Assembly: GCA_965279355.1 (NCBI GenBank)
Contig: OZ257155.1
Coordinates: forward strand, 434,001 to 498,000
DNA length: 64,000 nt
Direction: 5' to 3'
DNA from: G965279355 sp965279355
Lineage (GTDB): Bacteria > Pseudomonadota > Alphaproteobacteria > CACIAM-22H2
This document shows positions 26,553 to 35,373 of this stretch, piece by piece. The notes beneath the pieces were generated by a model, which saw nothing but the letters and a program-made list of their open reading frames with translations, was not told where the DNA came from and made no database searches. Both the position numbers and the translations under genes were made by a program. Every line of letters begins with the position of its first letter. Position 1 is the stretch's first letter.

Positions 26553-27323
26553 ATGCTGCTCCAACTGAGTTCATGGCCCGAAGTCGACGCCTACCTGAAG
26601 CGCTCGACCGGCATCATCATTCCGACCGGCTCGACTGAGCAGCACGGCCCGACCGGCCTGATCGGGACCGACGCTCTCTGTGCCGAAGTCGTCGCCAGGG
26701 GCGTCGGTGACGCCGCCGGAGCGCTCGTCGCCCCGACCATCAGCGTCGGCATGGCGCAGTTCAATCTCGGCTTTGCCGGGTCCATGACCATGCGCCCGTC
26801 CACCCTCATGGCGGTGGTCCAGGACTACGTTAAGTCCCTCGCCCGCGCCGGCTTCGAGCGCTTCTATTTCGTCAACGGTCACGGCGGCAACCTCGCGCCG
26901 TTGCGCGCCGCGTTCCAGGAAATCTACGCCGAACAGAGCATGGCCTCCGGGTCCAACATGATGATCCGGTGCAAGCTCAAGAGCTGGTGGGAAGGTCCTG
27001 CCGCGAACGCCCTGCGCAAGCAACTCTACGGGACCTGGGAGGGTTATCACGCGACGCCGAGCGAGATTGCGCTCATGCAGTTCGCCTACCCTGACCACAT
27101 CAAGACGGCACCGCTCGGCCCGCCGGTCGCCGCGCCCAACGATGCGATGATCGAGCATGGTGGCGACAACTATTTCGATGCCGACGATCACCGCCGCCGC
27201 TTTCCCGACGGTCGCGTCGGTTCCGATCCGACCCTCGCCAATCCCGCCGATGGGAAACGGATCTACGAAGCCGCGGTTGCCGACATGGCAGCCGACTATC
27301 GGGCGTTTCTCGCTGCTTCTTAG
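26553..27323 (+). CDS. Creatininase-family metal-dependent amidase
   Basis: This 256-residue protein has the creatininase fold signatures: IIPTGSTEQHGPTGLIGTDA near residues 20-40 (Glu and His metal ligands and a second Asp), FVNGHGGN near 110 and a late E in the TPSEIALM segment. The family opens cyclic amides (creatinine) or hydrolyses N-formyl groups (FAPy deformylase type). The start at 26553 matches the family N-terminus; an upstream in-frame ATG at 26514 would add 13 residues. It is divergent from the HD-protein operon and stands alone. Confidence 0.8.
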   Translation: MLLQLSSWPEVDAYLKRSTGIIIPTGSTEQHGPTGLIGTDALCAEVVARGVGDAAGALVAPTISVGMAQFNLGFAGSMTMRPSTLMAVVQDYVKSLARAGFERFYFVNGHGGNLAPLRAAFQEIYAEQSMASGSNMMIRCKLKSWWEGPAANALRKQLYGTWEGYHATPSEIALMQFAYPDHIKTAPLGPPVAAPNDAMIEHGGDNYFDADDHRRRFPDGRVGSDPTLANPADGKRIYEAAVADMAADYRAFLAAS

Positions 27324-27451
27324 GAAGGTCAGGTCACGCTAACGTGATGCGTGATTCCGACGCAAGGATTTCCGGCGCCTGTGCAACAGGGCTCCGAACC
27401 GCAAAACTATTGCCGACAGGGTGAACATTTCCCCGCTGGATGAAACCTTTG

Positions 27452-27484
27452 GGTCCTGCTTAACGAATAAGGGTAAGCAGAACC
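27452..27484 (+). promoter_or_regulatory. Stem-loop directly upstream of the ribosome site of the radical SAM operon
   Basis: The arms CTGCTTA and TAAGCAG pair perfectly over seven bases. Past one mismatch, GGT and ACC extend the stem by three more. The loop is about 11 bases. The stem ends next to the AGGAG ribosome site (27485-27489) of the gene at 27495, so it could affect translation start or be an operator. No known RNA family is recognised. Confidence 0.4.
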
Positions 27485-27494
27485 AGGAGCACGT

Positions 27495-29351
27495 ATGTCG
27501 CTGCAGTTACAGCCAGTAGAAATCAAATCGCCCCAGCCGGCGGCGGCAAGCGTTCCCGTCGTCGAAATGACCGGGGCGATCCTCGTGTTTGGTGGCTGCT
27601 ACAGCAACCTCGAGGCCACCGAAGCGGTCCTCCAGGAAGCGGCCCGGCTAAATATTCCGGCCAACCGCGTGATCTGCACCGGCGATGTCGTCGCCTATGG
27701 CGCCGATGCCCTCGCGACCGCACGCCTGATCCGGGAGTCCGGCGTCCATGTGATCATGGGAAATTGCGAAGAGTCGCTGGGCGCCGGGGCGGAAAATTGC
27801 GGCTGCGGCTTTGCCGAAGGTTCGGCCTGCGACCAGCTGTCCGTGGCCTGGTACGCCCACGCCGATGCGCAGCTCGATGCGTCGTCACGCGCGTGGATGC
27901 GCGCCCTCCCCCGCCGGATCGATCTTCGCATCGCCGGACAGACCCTCGCGGTTGTTCATGGGACCGTCGACCGGATCAATCAGTTCCTCTTCGCTTCCGA
28001 CAACGAGGCCGAGTTCCGCCGACAGTTGGACCTTTCGGGCTGCGACGGGATCGTCGCCGGCCATTGCGGGCTGCCCTTCACCCGCCGGGTCGACGGCCGG
28101 CTATGGCACAACGCCGGCGCGATTGGCATGCCGGCAAACGACGGCACTACCCGCAGCTGGTACTCCCTCATCCAGCCGACCGAGGCCGGACTTTCCATCA
28201 CCCACAGGCCGCTGGCGTTCGATCACGGAAAGGCCGCCGAGAAAATGCGGGCGGCGGGCCTGCCGCACGGCTACGCCGATGCGCTGCTCACCGGGCTCTG
28301 GCCGAGTTGCGATGTCCTCCCGGCGGCTGAGCTGACGCAACGCGGTCATCCGATCGACGAGAAGGCTCTCGACTGGCCCCCGCAGAGAACCGAAACTGCG
28401 ATACCGATGCCTGTCATTTCTGCCATCACCAAGTTCACCGATCCCGTGGTCACCCTCAGCGGTGCGCCGCGCGCCGTTGTGCCGCTCAATGGGCTTCAAA
28501 CGCTGTGGTTCAATACCGGCACGCTGTGCAATCTCGCCTGCGAGAACTGCTATATCGAATCCTCGCCGCGCAACGACCGGCTGGTCTATCTCGGGCGGGC
28601 CGAAGCAAGACGGTTCCTCGCGGAAGCCACCGTATCCCATCCTGAGCTGCAAGAAATCGGCTTCACCGGCGGCGAGCCGTTCATGAATCCCGACATGCTG
28701 ACCATGATGGAGGACGCACTGCGGGCGGGTTTTCGCGTGCTGGTCCTGACCAACGCGATGAAGCCCATGCAGCATGTGAAGGTTCCGCTACTCGATCTTC
28801 ACCGCCGCTTCCCGGGACGCATCGCGATCCGCGTGTCTGTCGACCACTACCGGGCCGACCGCCACGAACAGATTCGCGGCGTCCGAACCTGGCAGCCAAC
28901 CATCGACGGCCTGCAATGGCTGGCGGCCAACGGCTTCGATCTTTCCGTTGCCGGAAGAATGTTGTGGCGGGAAAGCGAAGCCGATCTCAGGAAGGGCTAC
29001 CAGTCGCTGTATGCAGAGCTTGGCCTTGCCCTGGACGCTCATGATCCGTCCCGCACGGTCCTGTTTCCGGAAATGGATGACGGTGCCGACGTGCCGGAAA
29101 TCACACACCAGTGCTGGACCATCCTGGGCAAGACGCCGGACTCGGTCATGTGCTCGTCGTCGCGCATGGTCGTCCATCGCAAGGGCGCGGATCACGCGAG
29201 CGTCGTGGCCTGCACGCTCCTGCCCTATGACGAGCGCTTCGAACTCGGGACGACGCTGCGCGATGCAGCGCGCGCCGTGAGTCTCAACCATCGGCACTGC
29301 GCCAAGTTCTGCGTGCTCGGCGGGGCATCCTGCAACCCGGCACACGGATGA
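27495..29351 (+). CDS. Fusion of a degenerate metallophosphoesterase domain to a radical SAM enzyme
   Basis: This is a 618-residue protein. Residues 25-230 follow the calcineurin-like phosphoesterase layout: VFGGCYSN, TGDVVAYG (Asp64), GNCEES, VVHGTVDR (His155) and AGHCGLP. But the usual D-x-H, GNH and GHTH metal motifs read GCY (34-36), NC (90-91) and HC (190-191), and extra cysteines stand at 102, 104 and 112. Residues about 330-618 are a radical SAM domain: C345-x3-C349-x2-C352 binds the 4Fe-4S/SAM cluster and GGEP starts at 392. The last 20 residues hold three more cysteines (602, 606, 613), fit for an auxiliary cluster. It heads a coupled six-gene operon with sugar-transfer genes. Product unknown. 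Confidence 0.75.
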   Translation: MSLQLQPVEIKSPQPAAASVPVVEMTGAILVFGGCYSNLEATEAVLQEAARLNIPANRVICTGDVVAYGADALATARLIRESGVHVIMGNCEESLGAGAENCGCGFAEGSACDQLSVAWYAHADAQLDASSRAWMRALPRRIDLRIAGQTLAVVHGTVDRINQFLFASDNEAEFRRQLDLSGCDGIVAGHCGLPFTRRVDGRLWHNAGAIGMPANDGTTRSWYSLIQPTEAGLSITHRPLAFDHGKAAEKMRAAGLPHGYADALLTGLWPSCDVLPAAELTQRGHPIDEKALDWPPQRTETAIPMPVISAITKFTDPVVTLSGAPRAVVPLNGLQTLWFNTGTLCNLACENCYIESSPRNDRLVYLGRAEARRFLAEATVSHPELQEIGFTGGEPFMNPDMLTMMEDALRAGFRVLVLTNAMKPMQHVKVPLLDLHRRFPGRIAIRVSVDHYRADRHEQIRGVRTWQPTIDGLQWLAANGFDLSVAGRMLWRESEADLRKGYQSLYAELGLALDAHDPSRTVLFPEMDDGADVPEITHQCWTILGKTPDSVMCSSSRMVVHRKGADHASVVACTLLPYDERFELGTTLRDAARAVSLNHRHCAKFCVLGGASCNPAHG

Positions 29352-29361
29352 ACACCGGCGC

Positions 29362-30780
29362 ATGACACAGACGATCGACGCCGATCTCTGCGTCATCGGC
29401 GCCGGTTCGGCGGGGCTGTCGATTGCCGCCGGCGCCGTCCAGATGGGCGCAAGCACGGTGCTGATCGAGGGCGGCCGCATGGGCGGCGACTGCCTGAATA
29501 CCGGTTGTGTGCCATCCAAGGCCCTTCTCGCCGCCGCGCATGCTGCGGAGACATTGCGACGCAGCGGCCCGTTCGGCATCGATGCGGATCCGCCGCGGGT
29601 AAACTTCCGCCGGGTGCGCGAGCATGTTCAGGGCGTCATCGCGGCAATCGCGCCCCATGATTCAGAGGAACGGTTCCGGGCGTTGGGCTGCACGGTCCTG
29701 CGGAACCATGCGCATTTTGTCGACGATCGCACTGTCGATGCTGGCGGCATCCATGTCCGGGCGCGCCGGTTTGTTGTTGCCACCGGCAGCCGGGCTGCGG
29801 TTCCGCCTATTCCCGGCCTGACATCCGTGCCGTATCTGACGAACGAAAACATTTTTGAACTGGCTGAATTGCCGAGCCATCTGATCGTGATCGGAGCAGG
29901 CCCCATTGGCTGCGAGATGGCGCAGGCCTTCCGGCGGCTTGGCGCGCGGGTGACGGTTCTGGAAAAAGGCCAGATGATGCCGAAGGACGATCCCGAAGCG
30001 GTGGCGATCGTTCGAGCCCAACTGCTGCAGGACGGGATCGCGTTGATGGAAAAGGCCGACATCGCGCGGGCAGATGCCGGTCCGACCGGCGTGACCATCG
30101 TCTTAAGCGATTCAAGCCGCATCGAAGGATCGCATCTTCTGGTGGCCGCCGGCCGCAGGCCGAACATCGAAGATCTGTGTCTCGACTATGCCGGCATTGT
30201 CACCACGGCCAGAGGCATCCAGGTTGATCGGCGCCTGCGGAGCAGCAACAGGCGGGTGTTTGCAGCAGGCGATGTCGCCGGTGGCCCCCAATTCACCCAT
30301 TGGGCGGGGTATCACGCCGGAATCATCCTGCGAAACGCTCTGTTCCACCTTCCGGCTAAAGTGAACGACGCGGCGCTCCCATGGGTAACGTTCACCGATC
30401 CGGAGCTGGCACAGGTCGGGCTGACCGAGGCCGAGGCACGCACGCACCATGGCGACACCGTCCGTGTGCTCACGGCGCGATTTGCCGAGAACGACCGCGC
30501 CCGCGCCGAACGTCGGACCGATGGTTTCGCCAAAGTCATCACCGACAAGCGCGGGCGAATCCTGGGCGCGACCGTCGTCGGCGCGCAAGCTGGCGAGATC
30601 GTCCAGTCCTGGGCGCTGGCGATCGTAGGCAAACTGAAAATCGGCACCGTGGCCGGAATGATTGCGCCATACCCCACCATGGGCGAGATCAACAAACGCG
30701 TTGCAGGTAGCTATTTCACACCGAGGCTGTTCAGCAGCCGCACCCGCGCGCTGGTTCGTTTCCTGCGTTTTCTGGGATGA
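29362..30780 (+). CDS. Mercuric-reductase-like FAD/NAD(P) disulfide oxidoreductase
   Basis: This is a 472-residue flavoprotein of the dihydrolipoamide dehydrogenase/MerA group. FAD motif GAGSAGLS is at residues 13-20. The redox-active pair is C44-LNTG-C49 (DCLNTGCVPSK). A second Rossmann motif for NAD(P), IGAGPIGCEMAQAF, is near 178, then FAAGDVAGGPQFTH. At the C-terminus the H-x-x-P-T-x-x-E of lipoamide dehydrogenase reads YPTMGE, so the usual catalytic His is a Tyr as in MerA-like proteins. It has no MerA HMA domain and no terminal CC pair. It lies 10 bases after the radical SAM gene and overlaps the next gene by ATGA. Confidence 0.8.
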   Translation: MTQTIDADLCVIGAGSAGLSIAAGAVQMGASTVLIEGGRMGGDCLNTGCVPSKALLAAAHAAETLRRSGPFGIDADPPRVNFRRVREHVQGVIAAIAPHDSEERFRALGCTVLRNHAHFVDDRTVDAGGIHVRARRFVVATGSRAAVPPIPGLTSVPYLTNENIFELAELPSHLIVIGAGPIGCEMAQAFRRLGARVTVLEKGQMMPKDDPEAVAIVRAQLLQDGIALMEKADIARADAGPTGVTIVLSDSSRIEGSHLLVAAGRRPNIEDLCLDYAGIVTTARGIQVDRRLRSSNRRVFAAGDVAGGPQFTHWAGYHAGIILRNALFHLPAKVNDAALPWVTFTDPELAQVGLTEAEARTHHGDTVRVLTARFAENDRARAERRTDGFAKVITDKRGRILGATVVGAQAGEIVQSWALAIVGKLKIGTVAGMIAPYPTMGEINKRVAGSYFTPRLFSSRTRALVRFLRFLG

Positions 30781-31472
30781 GCGCGATACTGAAACGGGTT
30801 GCGCCGCTCGTTCTCGTGGCAGCGCTGGTAATAGTCGCCTTCGCATTCGACCTGCATCGCTACCTCACTCTCGATGCGCTACGGGACAATCGGCAGGCGC
30901 TTCAGTCATTTGTCACCGGAAACCGCGCGCTGGCCGCTCTCACCTTCGCCGCCGCCTATATCGTCGTTGTGGCGCTTTCGCTGCCCGGAGGTACGATCAT
31001 GACCGTGGCTGGCGGTTTTCTGTTCGGCGGCCTGATCGGCGGCGGGATCGCGATCGTCGCGGCAACGCTCGGCGCATCGCTGGTCTTCCTCATTGCCCGC
31101 ACTGCCGTGGGCGATGCCCTCCGAAAACGCGCCGGTCCCTTCATGCACAGTCTTGATGATGGCTTTCGCGCCAATGCCTTCAGCTATCTGCTGTTCCTGC
31201 GCCTGGTCCCCGCTTTTCCGTTCTGGGTGGTCAATCTGGTACCGGCACTGGTTGGTGTTCCGCTCACCGTGTTTGCCGCCGCGACGGCCATCGGCATCGT
31301 TCCCGGCACATTTATCTTTGCTTTCTTCGGGGCGGGCCTCGGCGAATTCTTCGATGCGGGCGACGAAATAAGCCTAGCCAATGTTCTCAGCCCCACCCTG
31401 ATCGCTGCGTTCGTCGGCCTTGCGCTGCTCGCCCTGCTGCCTGTCGCGATCCGTCGCTGGCGGAACCGATGA
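30777..31472 (+). CDS. TVP38/TMEM64-family membrane protein
   Basis: This is a 231-residue inner-membrane protein with about six hydrophobic segments. It has the family core: AAYIVVVALSLPGGTIMTVAGGFLFGG, then a glycine-rich GGGIAIVAATLGASLVFLIAR, and the amphipathic FSYLLFLRLVPAFPFWVVNLVPAL segment with the conserved LRLVPAFPF. These DedA-like proteins are thought to move lipids or ions; the role here is unknown. Genes of this type often accompany mercuric-reductase-like genes, as in this operon. Both ends overlap its neighbours by ATGA. Confidence 0.85.
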   Translation: MSAILKRVAPLVLVAALVIVAFAFDLHRYLTLDALRDNRQALQSFVTGNRALAALTFAAAYIVVVALSLPGGTIMTVAGGFLFGGLIGGGIAIVAATLGASLVFLIARTAVGDALRKRAGPFMHSLDDGFRANAFSYLLFLRLVPAFPFWVVNLVPALVGVPLTVFAAATAIGIVPGTFIFAFFGAGLGEFFDAGDEISLANVLSPTLIAAFVGLALLALLPVAIRRWRNR

Positions 31473-32134
31473 CCCTGTCCATCATCATCCCGACACTCAA
31501 CGCCGCGCGCGATCTTCGCCGGACACATAACACCCTGTCGACGGCGGACGAGGTGATCGTTGTCGACGGCGGATCGATGGACGGCACACAAGCCATCGCC
31601 CAGGAGATTGGCGCGCGGCTGTTTTCAGGCGATCCCGGGCGCGGACGGCAGCTAATGGTCGGAGCCGCCCAGGCCAATAGTGAATGGCTTTTGTTTCTTC
31701 ATGCGGACACGCGTCTCGAAGAGGGCTGGGCGACCGAGGCAAAAGCATTCATGGCCGATCCGGCCAATGCGATGCGAGCGGGCGTGTTTCGCTTCGCGCT
31801 GGACTCAGGGGCTCCACAGGCGCGGCGACTGGAAGCGCTGGTGTCGTGGCGCACAAGAATGCTCAAACTTCCCTACGGCGATCAGGGATTGCTGATCTCG
31901 CGCGCTTTTTATGTTGCGCTCGGCGGCTATCGTCCCCTGCCGCTTATGGAGGACGTGGACCTGGTCCGGCGCATCGGACGAAGGAATGTCATCCCGCTAG
32001 CCGCCAGAGCGGTCACTTCCGCGCAGCGTTGGGAACGCGACGGCTGGTTGCGTCGATCGGCCCGCAATCTCTTCTGCCTTGGTCTTTATTTTACCGGAGT
32101 GTCGCCGACTGTCCTTCGGCGCCTGTATGGCTGA
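31469..32134 (+). CDS. Family 2 glycosyltransferase, TIGR04283 (arsenosugar-biosynthesis) type
   Basis: This 221-residue protein is a short GT-A glycosyltransferase. It begins MTLSIIIPTLNAARDL, with EVIVVDGGSMDGT near residue 30, then the long-known mark GRGRQLMVGA and the metal-binding HADT at about 81-84. This small form with GRG-x-Q-x-x-x-G is the TIGR04283 group, named for its occurrence in arsenosugar clusters. It acts in the cytoplasm on a nucleotide-sugar donor. It is coupled to both neighbours by overlapping start and stop codons. The acceptor is unknown here. Confidence 0.8.
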   Translation: MTLSIIIPTLNAARDLRRTHNTLSTADEVIVVDGGSMDGTQAIAQEIGARLFSGDPGRGRQLMVGAAQANSEWLLFLHADTRLEEGWATEAKAFMADPANAMRAGVFRFALDSGAPQARRLEALVSWRTRMLKLPYGDQGLLISRAFYVALGGYRPLPLMEDVDLVRRIGRRNVIPLAARAVTSAQRWERDGWLRRSARNLFCLGLYFTGVSPTVLRRLYG

Positions 32135-32726
32135 GATGCTGTCGCGCCATCTGGTAATCTTTGCCCGCCTGCCAAGGCTAGGAACCGGAAAGCGGCGCCT
32201 CGCAGCCGACATCGGCGCGGTCGCCGCACTGAATTTTCAGCGGACGACATTGTCCGACATCACCCGCACGCTGGCATCCGATCGGCGCTGGCGAACATGG
32301 CTCGCTGTAACTCCGGCTCGCAGCGGTCCATGGCCAGTCCGCGCACCGCGCCTTGTCCAGCCGCGAGGCAATCTCGGCCGACGGATGGCGGGAATCGCCC
32401 GCGCGCTACCGCCCGGACCGGTGATCATTGTCGGCAGCGACATCCCCGGCATCCGGCCGACGCACATTGCCGACGGTTTCCGGGCGCTGGGTCATCACGA
32501 TGCCGTCTTCGGGCCGGCGCGGGATGGCGGATACTGGCTGGTCGGGCTGAAGCGCCGGCCGTGTTTCGTCGATCCGTTCCCGGGCGTCCGCTGGTCGACG
32601 CGGCATGCACTCAAGGACACGCTCGCCAATCTGGCGGGGCGGCGGATTGCCCGTCTGGATACACTCGACGATATCGACGACGGCGCCGCGCTGCGGCGCC
32701 ACATGAAGCGGAGCCTGAAGTCATGA
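32127..32726 (+). CDS. TIGR04282/DUF2064-type glycosyltransferase-like protein
   Basis: This protein of about 199 residues has the DUF2064 layout: HLVIFARLPRLGTGKRRLA at the start (nucleotide-sugar site), PRGNLGRRM in the middle, then GPVIIVGSDIPGIRP, and AVFGPARDGGYWLVGL near the end. TIGR04282 proteins have a nucleotidyl/glycosyltransferase-A fold and are the usual partners of TIGR04283. ATG codons at 32127 and 32136 are both possible; the first overlaps the previous gene. The stop overlaps the ATG of the next gene. Confidence 0.78.
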   Translation: MAEMLSRHLVIFARLPRLGTGKRRLAADIGAVAALNFQRTTLSDITRTLASDRRWRTWLAVTPARSGPWPVRAPRLVQPRGNLGRRMAGIARALPPGPVIIVGSDIPGIRPTHIADGFRALGHHDAVFGPARDGGYWLVGLKRRPCFVDPFPGVRWSTRHALKDTLANLAGRRIARLDTLDDIDDGAALRRHMKRSLKS

Positions 32727-33277
32727 CCACCGTGCCGCCGAAAGCGCTGTCGCAATACCCGTGGTTCATCCGGCTCTTTCTGTGGAAGCAGAAACGGACC
32801 TACGGCAAGGTGCTGGAGCCCGGTCTGCTCTGGGGCCGCAGTCCGTGGGTCTTTTCGACCGTTGCGCTGCTTTACGGCGCGCTCAACCGCGGTTCGTCAC
32901 CGCTCTCGCCCGCGCTGCGGTCGCTGGTGACGGTTCGTGTATCGCAAATCAATCACTGCGCCTTCTGCGTCGACATCAATTCGGCGACTCTCCTGAAGAG
33001 AGGCGTCTCCAGCGACAAGGTCGAGGCCCTTTCCAACTGGCGCAGCAGCACTCTCTTTTCCGATGAGGAACGTCTCGCGCTTGCTTACGCCGAAGCCATG
33101 ACCATCACCGAACCCGGCGTTACCGACGAGCTTCGGCGGGAACTGAAAGCGCACTGGAGCGACGATGCACTCGTCGAACTGACCGGATTGATCGCCTTTC
33201 AGAACCTTTCCTCAAAATTCAACGCCGCGCTCGACGTTCCCCCGCAGGGGTTCTGCATCATTCGTCCGCAGTCTTAG
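32723..33277 (+). CDS. Carboxymuconolactone-decarboxylase/AhpD-like protein
   Basis: This is a 184-residue helical protein of the AhpD fold. The redox site INHCAFCVD (C-x-x-C) is followed by a helix with NSATLLKRGVS. A second half has FSDEERLALAYAEAMT. Proteins of this kind are thiol-dependent hydroperoxidase-like enzymes; similar ones are reported in arsenosugar-type clusters. It closes the six-gene operon, starting inside the stop of the preceding gene (ATGA). The partner reductant is unknown; the disulfide reductase encoded at 29362 is a candidate by context. Confidence 0.75.
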   Translation: MTTVPPKALSQYPWFIRLFLWKQKRTYGKVLEPGLLWGRSPWVFSTVALLYGALNRGSSPLSPALRSLVTVRVSQINHCAFCVDINSATLLKRGVSSDKVEALSNWRSSTLFSDEERLALAYAEAMTITEPGVTDELRRELKAHWSDDALVELTGLIAFQNLSSKFNAALDVPPQGFCIIRPQS

Positions 33278-33323
33278 AATCGCCCACCACCGGTTCTGGG
33301 CGCTGTACGTCAGACGAAGGCGC

Positions 33324-34508
33324 TTACACGAGCGCGCCTGCAGCCTCTTCGGCAGCCGGCACCACGTCGTATGCGTACAGATGCTTCCGGAATTCGGCAT
33401 GCGCGGCCAGTTCGGCGTCTCGCTTCTTAATATCGGCGTACGCTGACATGGAGTCGACCCGAAGCCCGTTCTCCCGCGCACCGAGTTGAACCTCGGCGAC
33501 ACGCGCGCGACGCAAGCGCTCATAGGCGGCGAGCGCAGCGGGGGCCGAGCCCTTCTCGGCCTTCGCAAGGATCTTGGCCAGTGCCATGCCATCCTCGATT
33601 GACTGGTTGGCACCCTGGCCGAGATGCGGAAGCATCGGATGTGCAGCGTCGCCGAGGAGTGTCAGCCTTCCCTTACTCCAGGTCGGCAACGGTTCCCGGT
33701 CATAGAGCGCCCAGCGAAAGCATGTCCTGACCTGCTTCAGCACCTGACCGATGCGCGGATCCCAGCCCGCAAATTCGGCACGCAATTTGTCGGGATCCCC
33801 GGGAGCAGACCATGACTCCTTCATTTCCTCATCAGCCGGCACGAAGCCGACATAGTTCACCATGGTGCCGTGCCGGACCGGAAAAACCAGAAAATGCCTG
33901 GACGGACCAGCCCACATCTCCCAGCGGTCCATCGGCCAGTCTGGAAGGTCTTCGCGCGGCACCAGTCCACGATAACTGATGGTGCCGTGAAACACCGGCT
34001 TCGATGGCGGAAAAACATGAGGGCGCATTTCCGAATGAATGCCATCGGCACCGATGACAACGTCGGCTTCGATTGTCGCGCCGTTGGCGAACCGGACGCG
34101 CGCGACATCCGACGTCTGCTCGAAATCCGTGGCGCGATGCCCGCAATGGATGATGTCCTTGGGCAGATTGGCGGAAAGAAACTCAACATAGTCCGCACGA
34201 TGCATGCCGAAATTCGCCGCCCAACCCGCGGCATCGGTTACCTGCACCGCAGCAATCGGAGTGCCGTCATGGCGGAAATAGTGGGACTTGGTCCCCACTC
34301 GTGCCCCGTATTTTTCGACGGCAGCACCGAGCCCAACGCGCTCAAGATGACGCACCGCATTGGGCGTAACGTAAACGCCTGCACCAATTTCACCGAGCGC
34401 CGCAGCCTGCTCGTAGACCGAAACGCGCAAACCCTGACGGAGCAGCGCGTTCGCAGCGAACAACCCGCCGATACCACCGCCAATGATCGCAATATGAAGT
34501 GTCTTCAT
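33324..34508 (-). CDS. FAD-dependent aromatic monooxygenase (NicC/salicylate-hydroxylase-like)
   Basis: This 394-residue flavoprotein is a class A monooxygenase. The FAD motif IIGGGIGGLFAANAL is at residues 8-22, the EIGAGVYVTPNAVRHL block at 42-58, the DG-type motif VVIGADGIHS near 160 and the GD motif LLGDAAHPMLPHLGQGANQSIEDG near 285. This pattern fits salicylate 1-hydroxylase and 6-hydroxynicotinate 3-monooxygenase, which use NADH and oxygen to hydroxylate, often with decarboxylation. It stands alone with no nearby ring-cleavage gene, so the substrate stays open. Confidence 0.82.
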   Translation of the reverse strand: MKTLHIAIIGGGIGGLFAANALLRQGLRVSVYEQAAALGEIGAGVYVTPNAVRHLERVGLGAAVEKYGARVGTKSHYFRHDGTPIAAVQVTDAAGWAANFGMHRADYVEFLSANLPKDIIHCGHRATDFEQTSDVARVRFANGATIEADVVIGADGIHSEMRPHVFPPSKPVFHGTISYRGLVPREDLPDWPMDRWEMWAGPSRHFLVFPVRHGTMVNYVGFVPADEEMKESWSAPGDPDKLRAEFAGWDPRIGQVLKQVRTCFRWALYDREPLPTWSKGRLTLLGDAAHPMLPHLGQGANQSIEDGMALAKILAKAEKGSAPAALAAYERLRRARVAEVQLGARENGLRVDSMSAYADIKKRDAELAAHAEFRKHLYAYDVVPAAEEAAGALV

Positions 34509-34536
34509 GGATTTTCCTCGGCCGGGATATGAACCC

Positions 34537-35373
34537 TTACGTCACAATATCGAGGAGCGCCGGTCTCACGCCAAGCTGGTCGACAAGCTGTTTTAGCTCG
34601 GCCTTTGCCTGGGCATTACTGAGTTGATGACGCTCGGCCAGGATCAATTCGTTTTTCAGCGAATGTTCGAGGCCGATAAGCTCGGTCACCCGTACTTTGT
34701 ATCCGTGCGCCTCCAGAACCAGGCCACGGATTGTATTCGTGGCCTGGGCACCGAACTCACGCCGCTGGATCGGATGGCGCCAAAGTTGGCGCAACGGCCC
34801 CTTCTGGCCTTCCAGCAATCGGGCGAGTTCGGCCTGACAGCAGGGAATCAGCGCGATCGTTTTCGCCTCGTGACGGAGCGCAAAGCGAATGGCGTCGTCG
34901 GTCGCTGTGTCGCAGGCATGCAATGCGGTAACCATATCGACCCGCCGCCCGGGAAGAGCCGCCTGGTCGATCGGTGCACAGACAAATTCCATGCGCTCGA
35001 AACCGGATTCGGCGGCCAAAGCCTGAGACGCCGCCACCAGATCAGCACGTGCCTCGACCCCGATGACCCGCCCGCGCCCGGCCGGGCCCAGGATAAGATC
35101 GTAGAGCACAAAGCCGAGATAGGACTTGCCGGCACCGAGATCGGCAAGCACCGGCTCGTCAGTCGCCTTCAGCAGCGTATCGAGGAAAGGGCGCAGGATA
35201 TGCGCCAGATGCAGAACCTGTTTCAGCTTGCGGCGTGAATCAGCGTTCAGTTCCCCATCTCGCGTGAGGATATGGAGCGCCTTCAGCAGTGCTACGGATT
35301 TTTCCGACTTTTGGCCGGGCCAGAGCTCCGCCAGGATATCGGCTGATTTGTATCTCTTGCGTTCGTTTGTCAT
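34537..35373 (-). CDS. SAM-dependent methyltransferase (Methyltransf_32-like)
   Basis: This 278-residue protein is a class I methyltransferase. A helical N-terminal part (about 1-70) precedes motif I, LADLGAGKSYLGFVLYD, near residue 75, then GVEAR (acidic end of strand 2), an FVCAPID motif II region and LHACDTATDDAI. The segment LIPCCQAEL is typical of the PF13679 group, which includes RNA methyltransferase-like proteins (TRM13/METTL25 relatives). It is probably a cytoplasmic RNA or small-molecule methyltransferase. It is the last chromosomal gene before the integrated element. Confidence 0.7.
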   Translation of the reverse strand: MTNERKRYKSADILAELWPGQKSEKSVALLKALHILTRDGELNADSRRKLKQVLHLAHILRPFLDTLLKATDEPVLADLGAGKSYLGFVLYDLILGPAGRGRVIGVEARADLVAASQALAAESGFERMEFVCAPIDQAALPGRRVDMVTALHACDTATDDAIRFALRHEAKTIALIPCCQAELARLLEGQKGPLRQLWRHPIQRREFGAQATNTIRGLVLEAHGYKVRVTELIGLEHSLKNELILAERHQLSNAQAKAELKQLVDQLGVRPALLDIVT

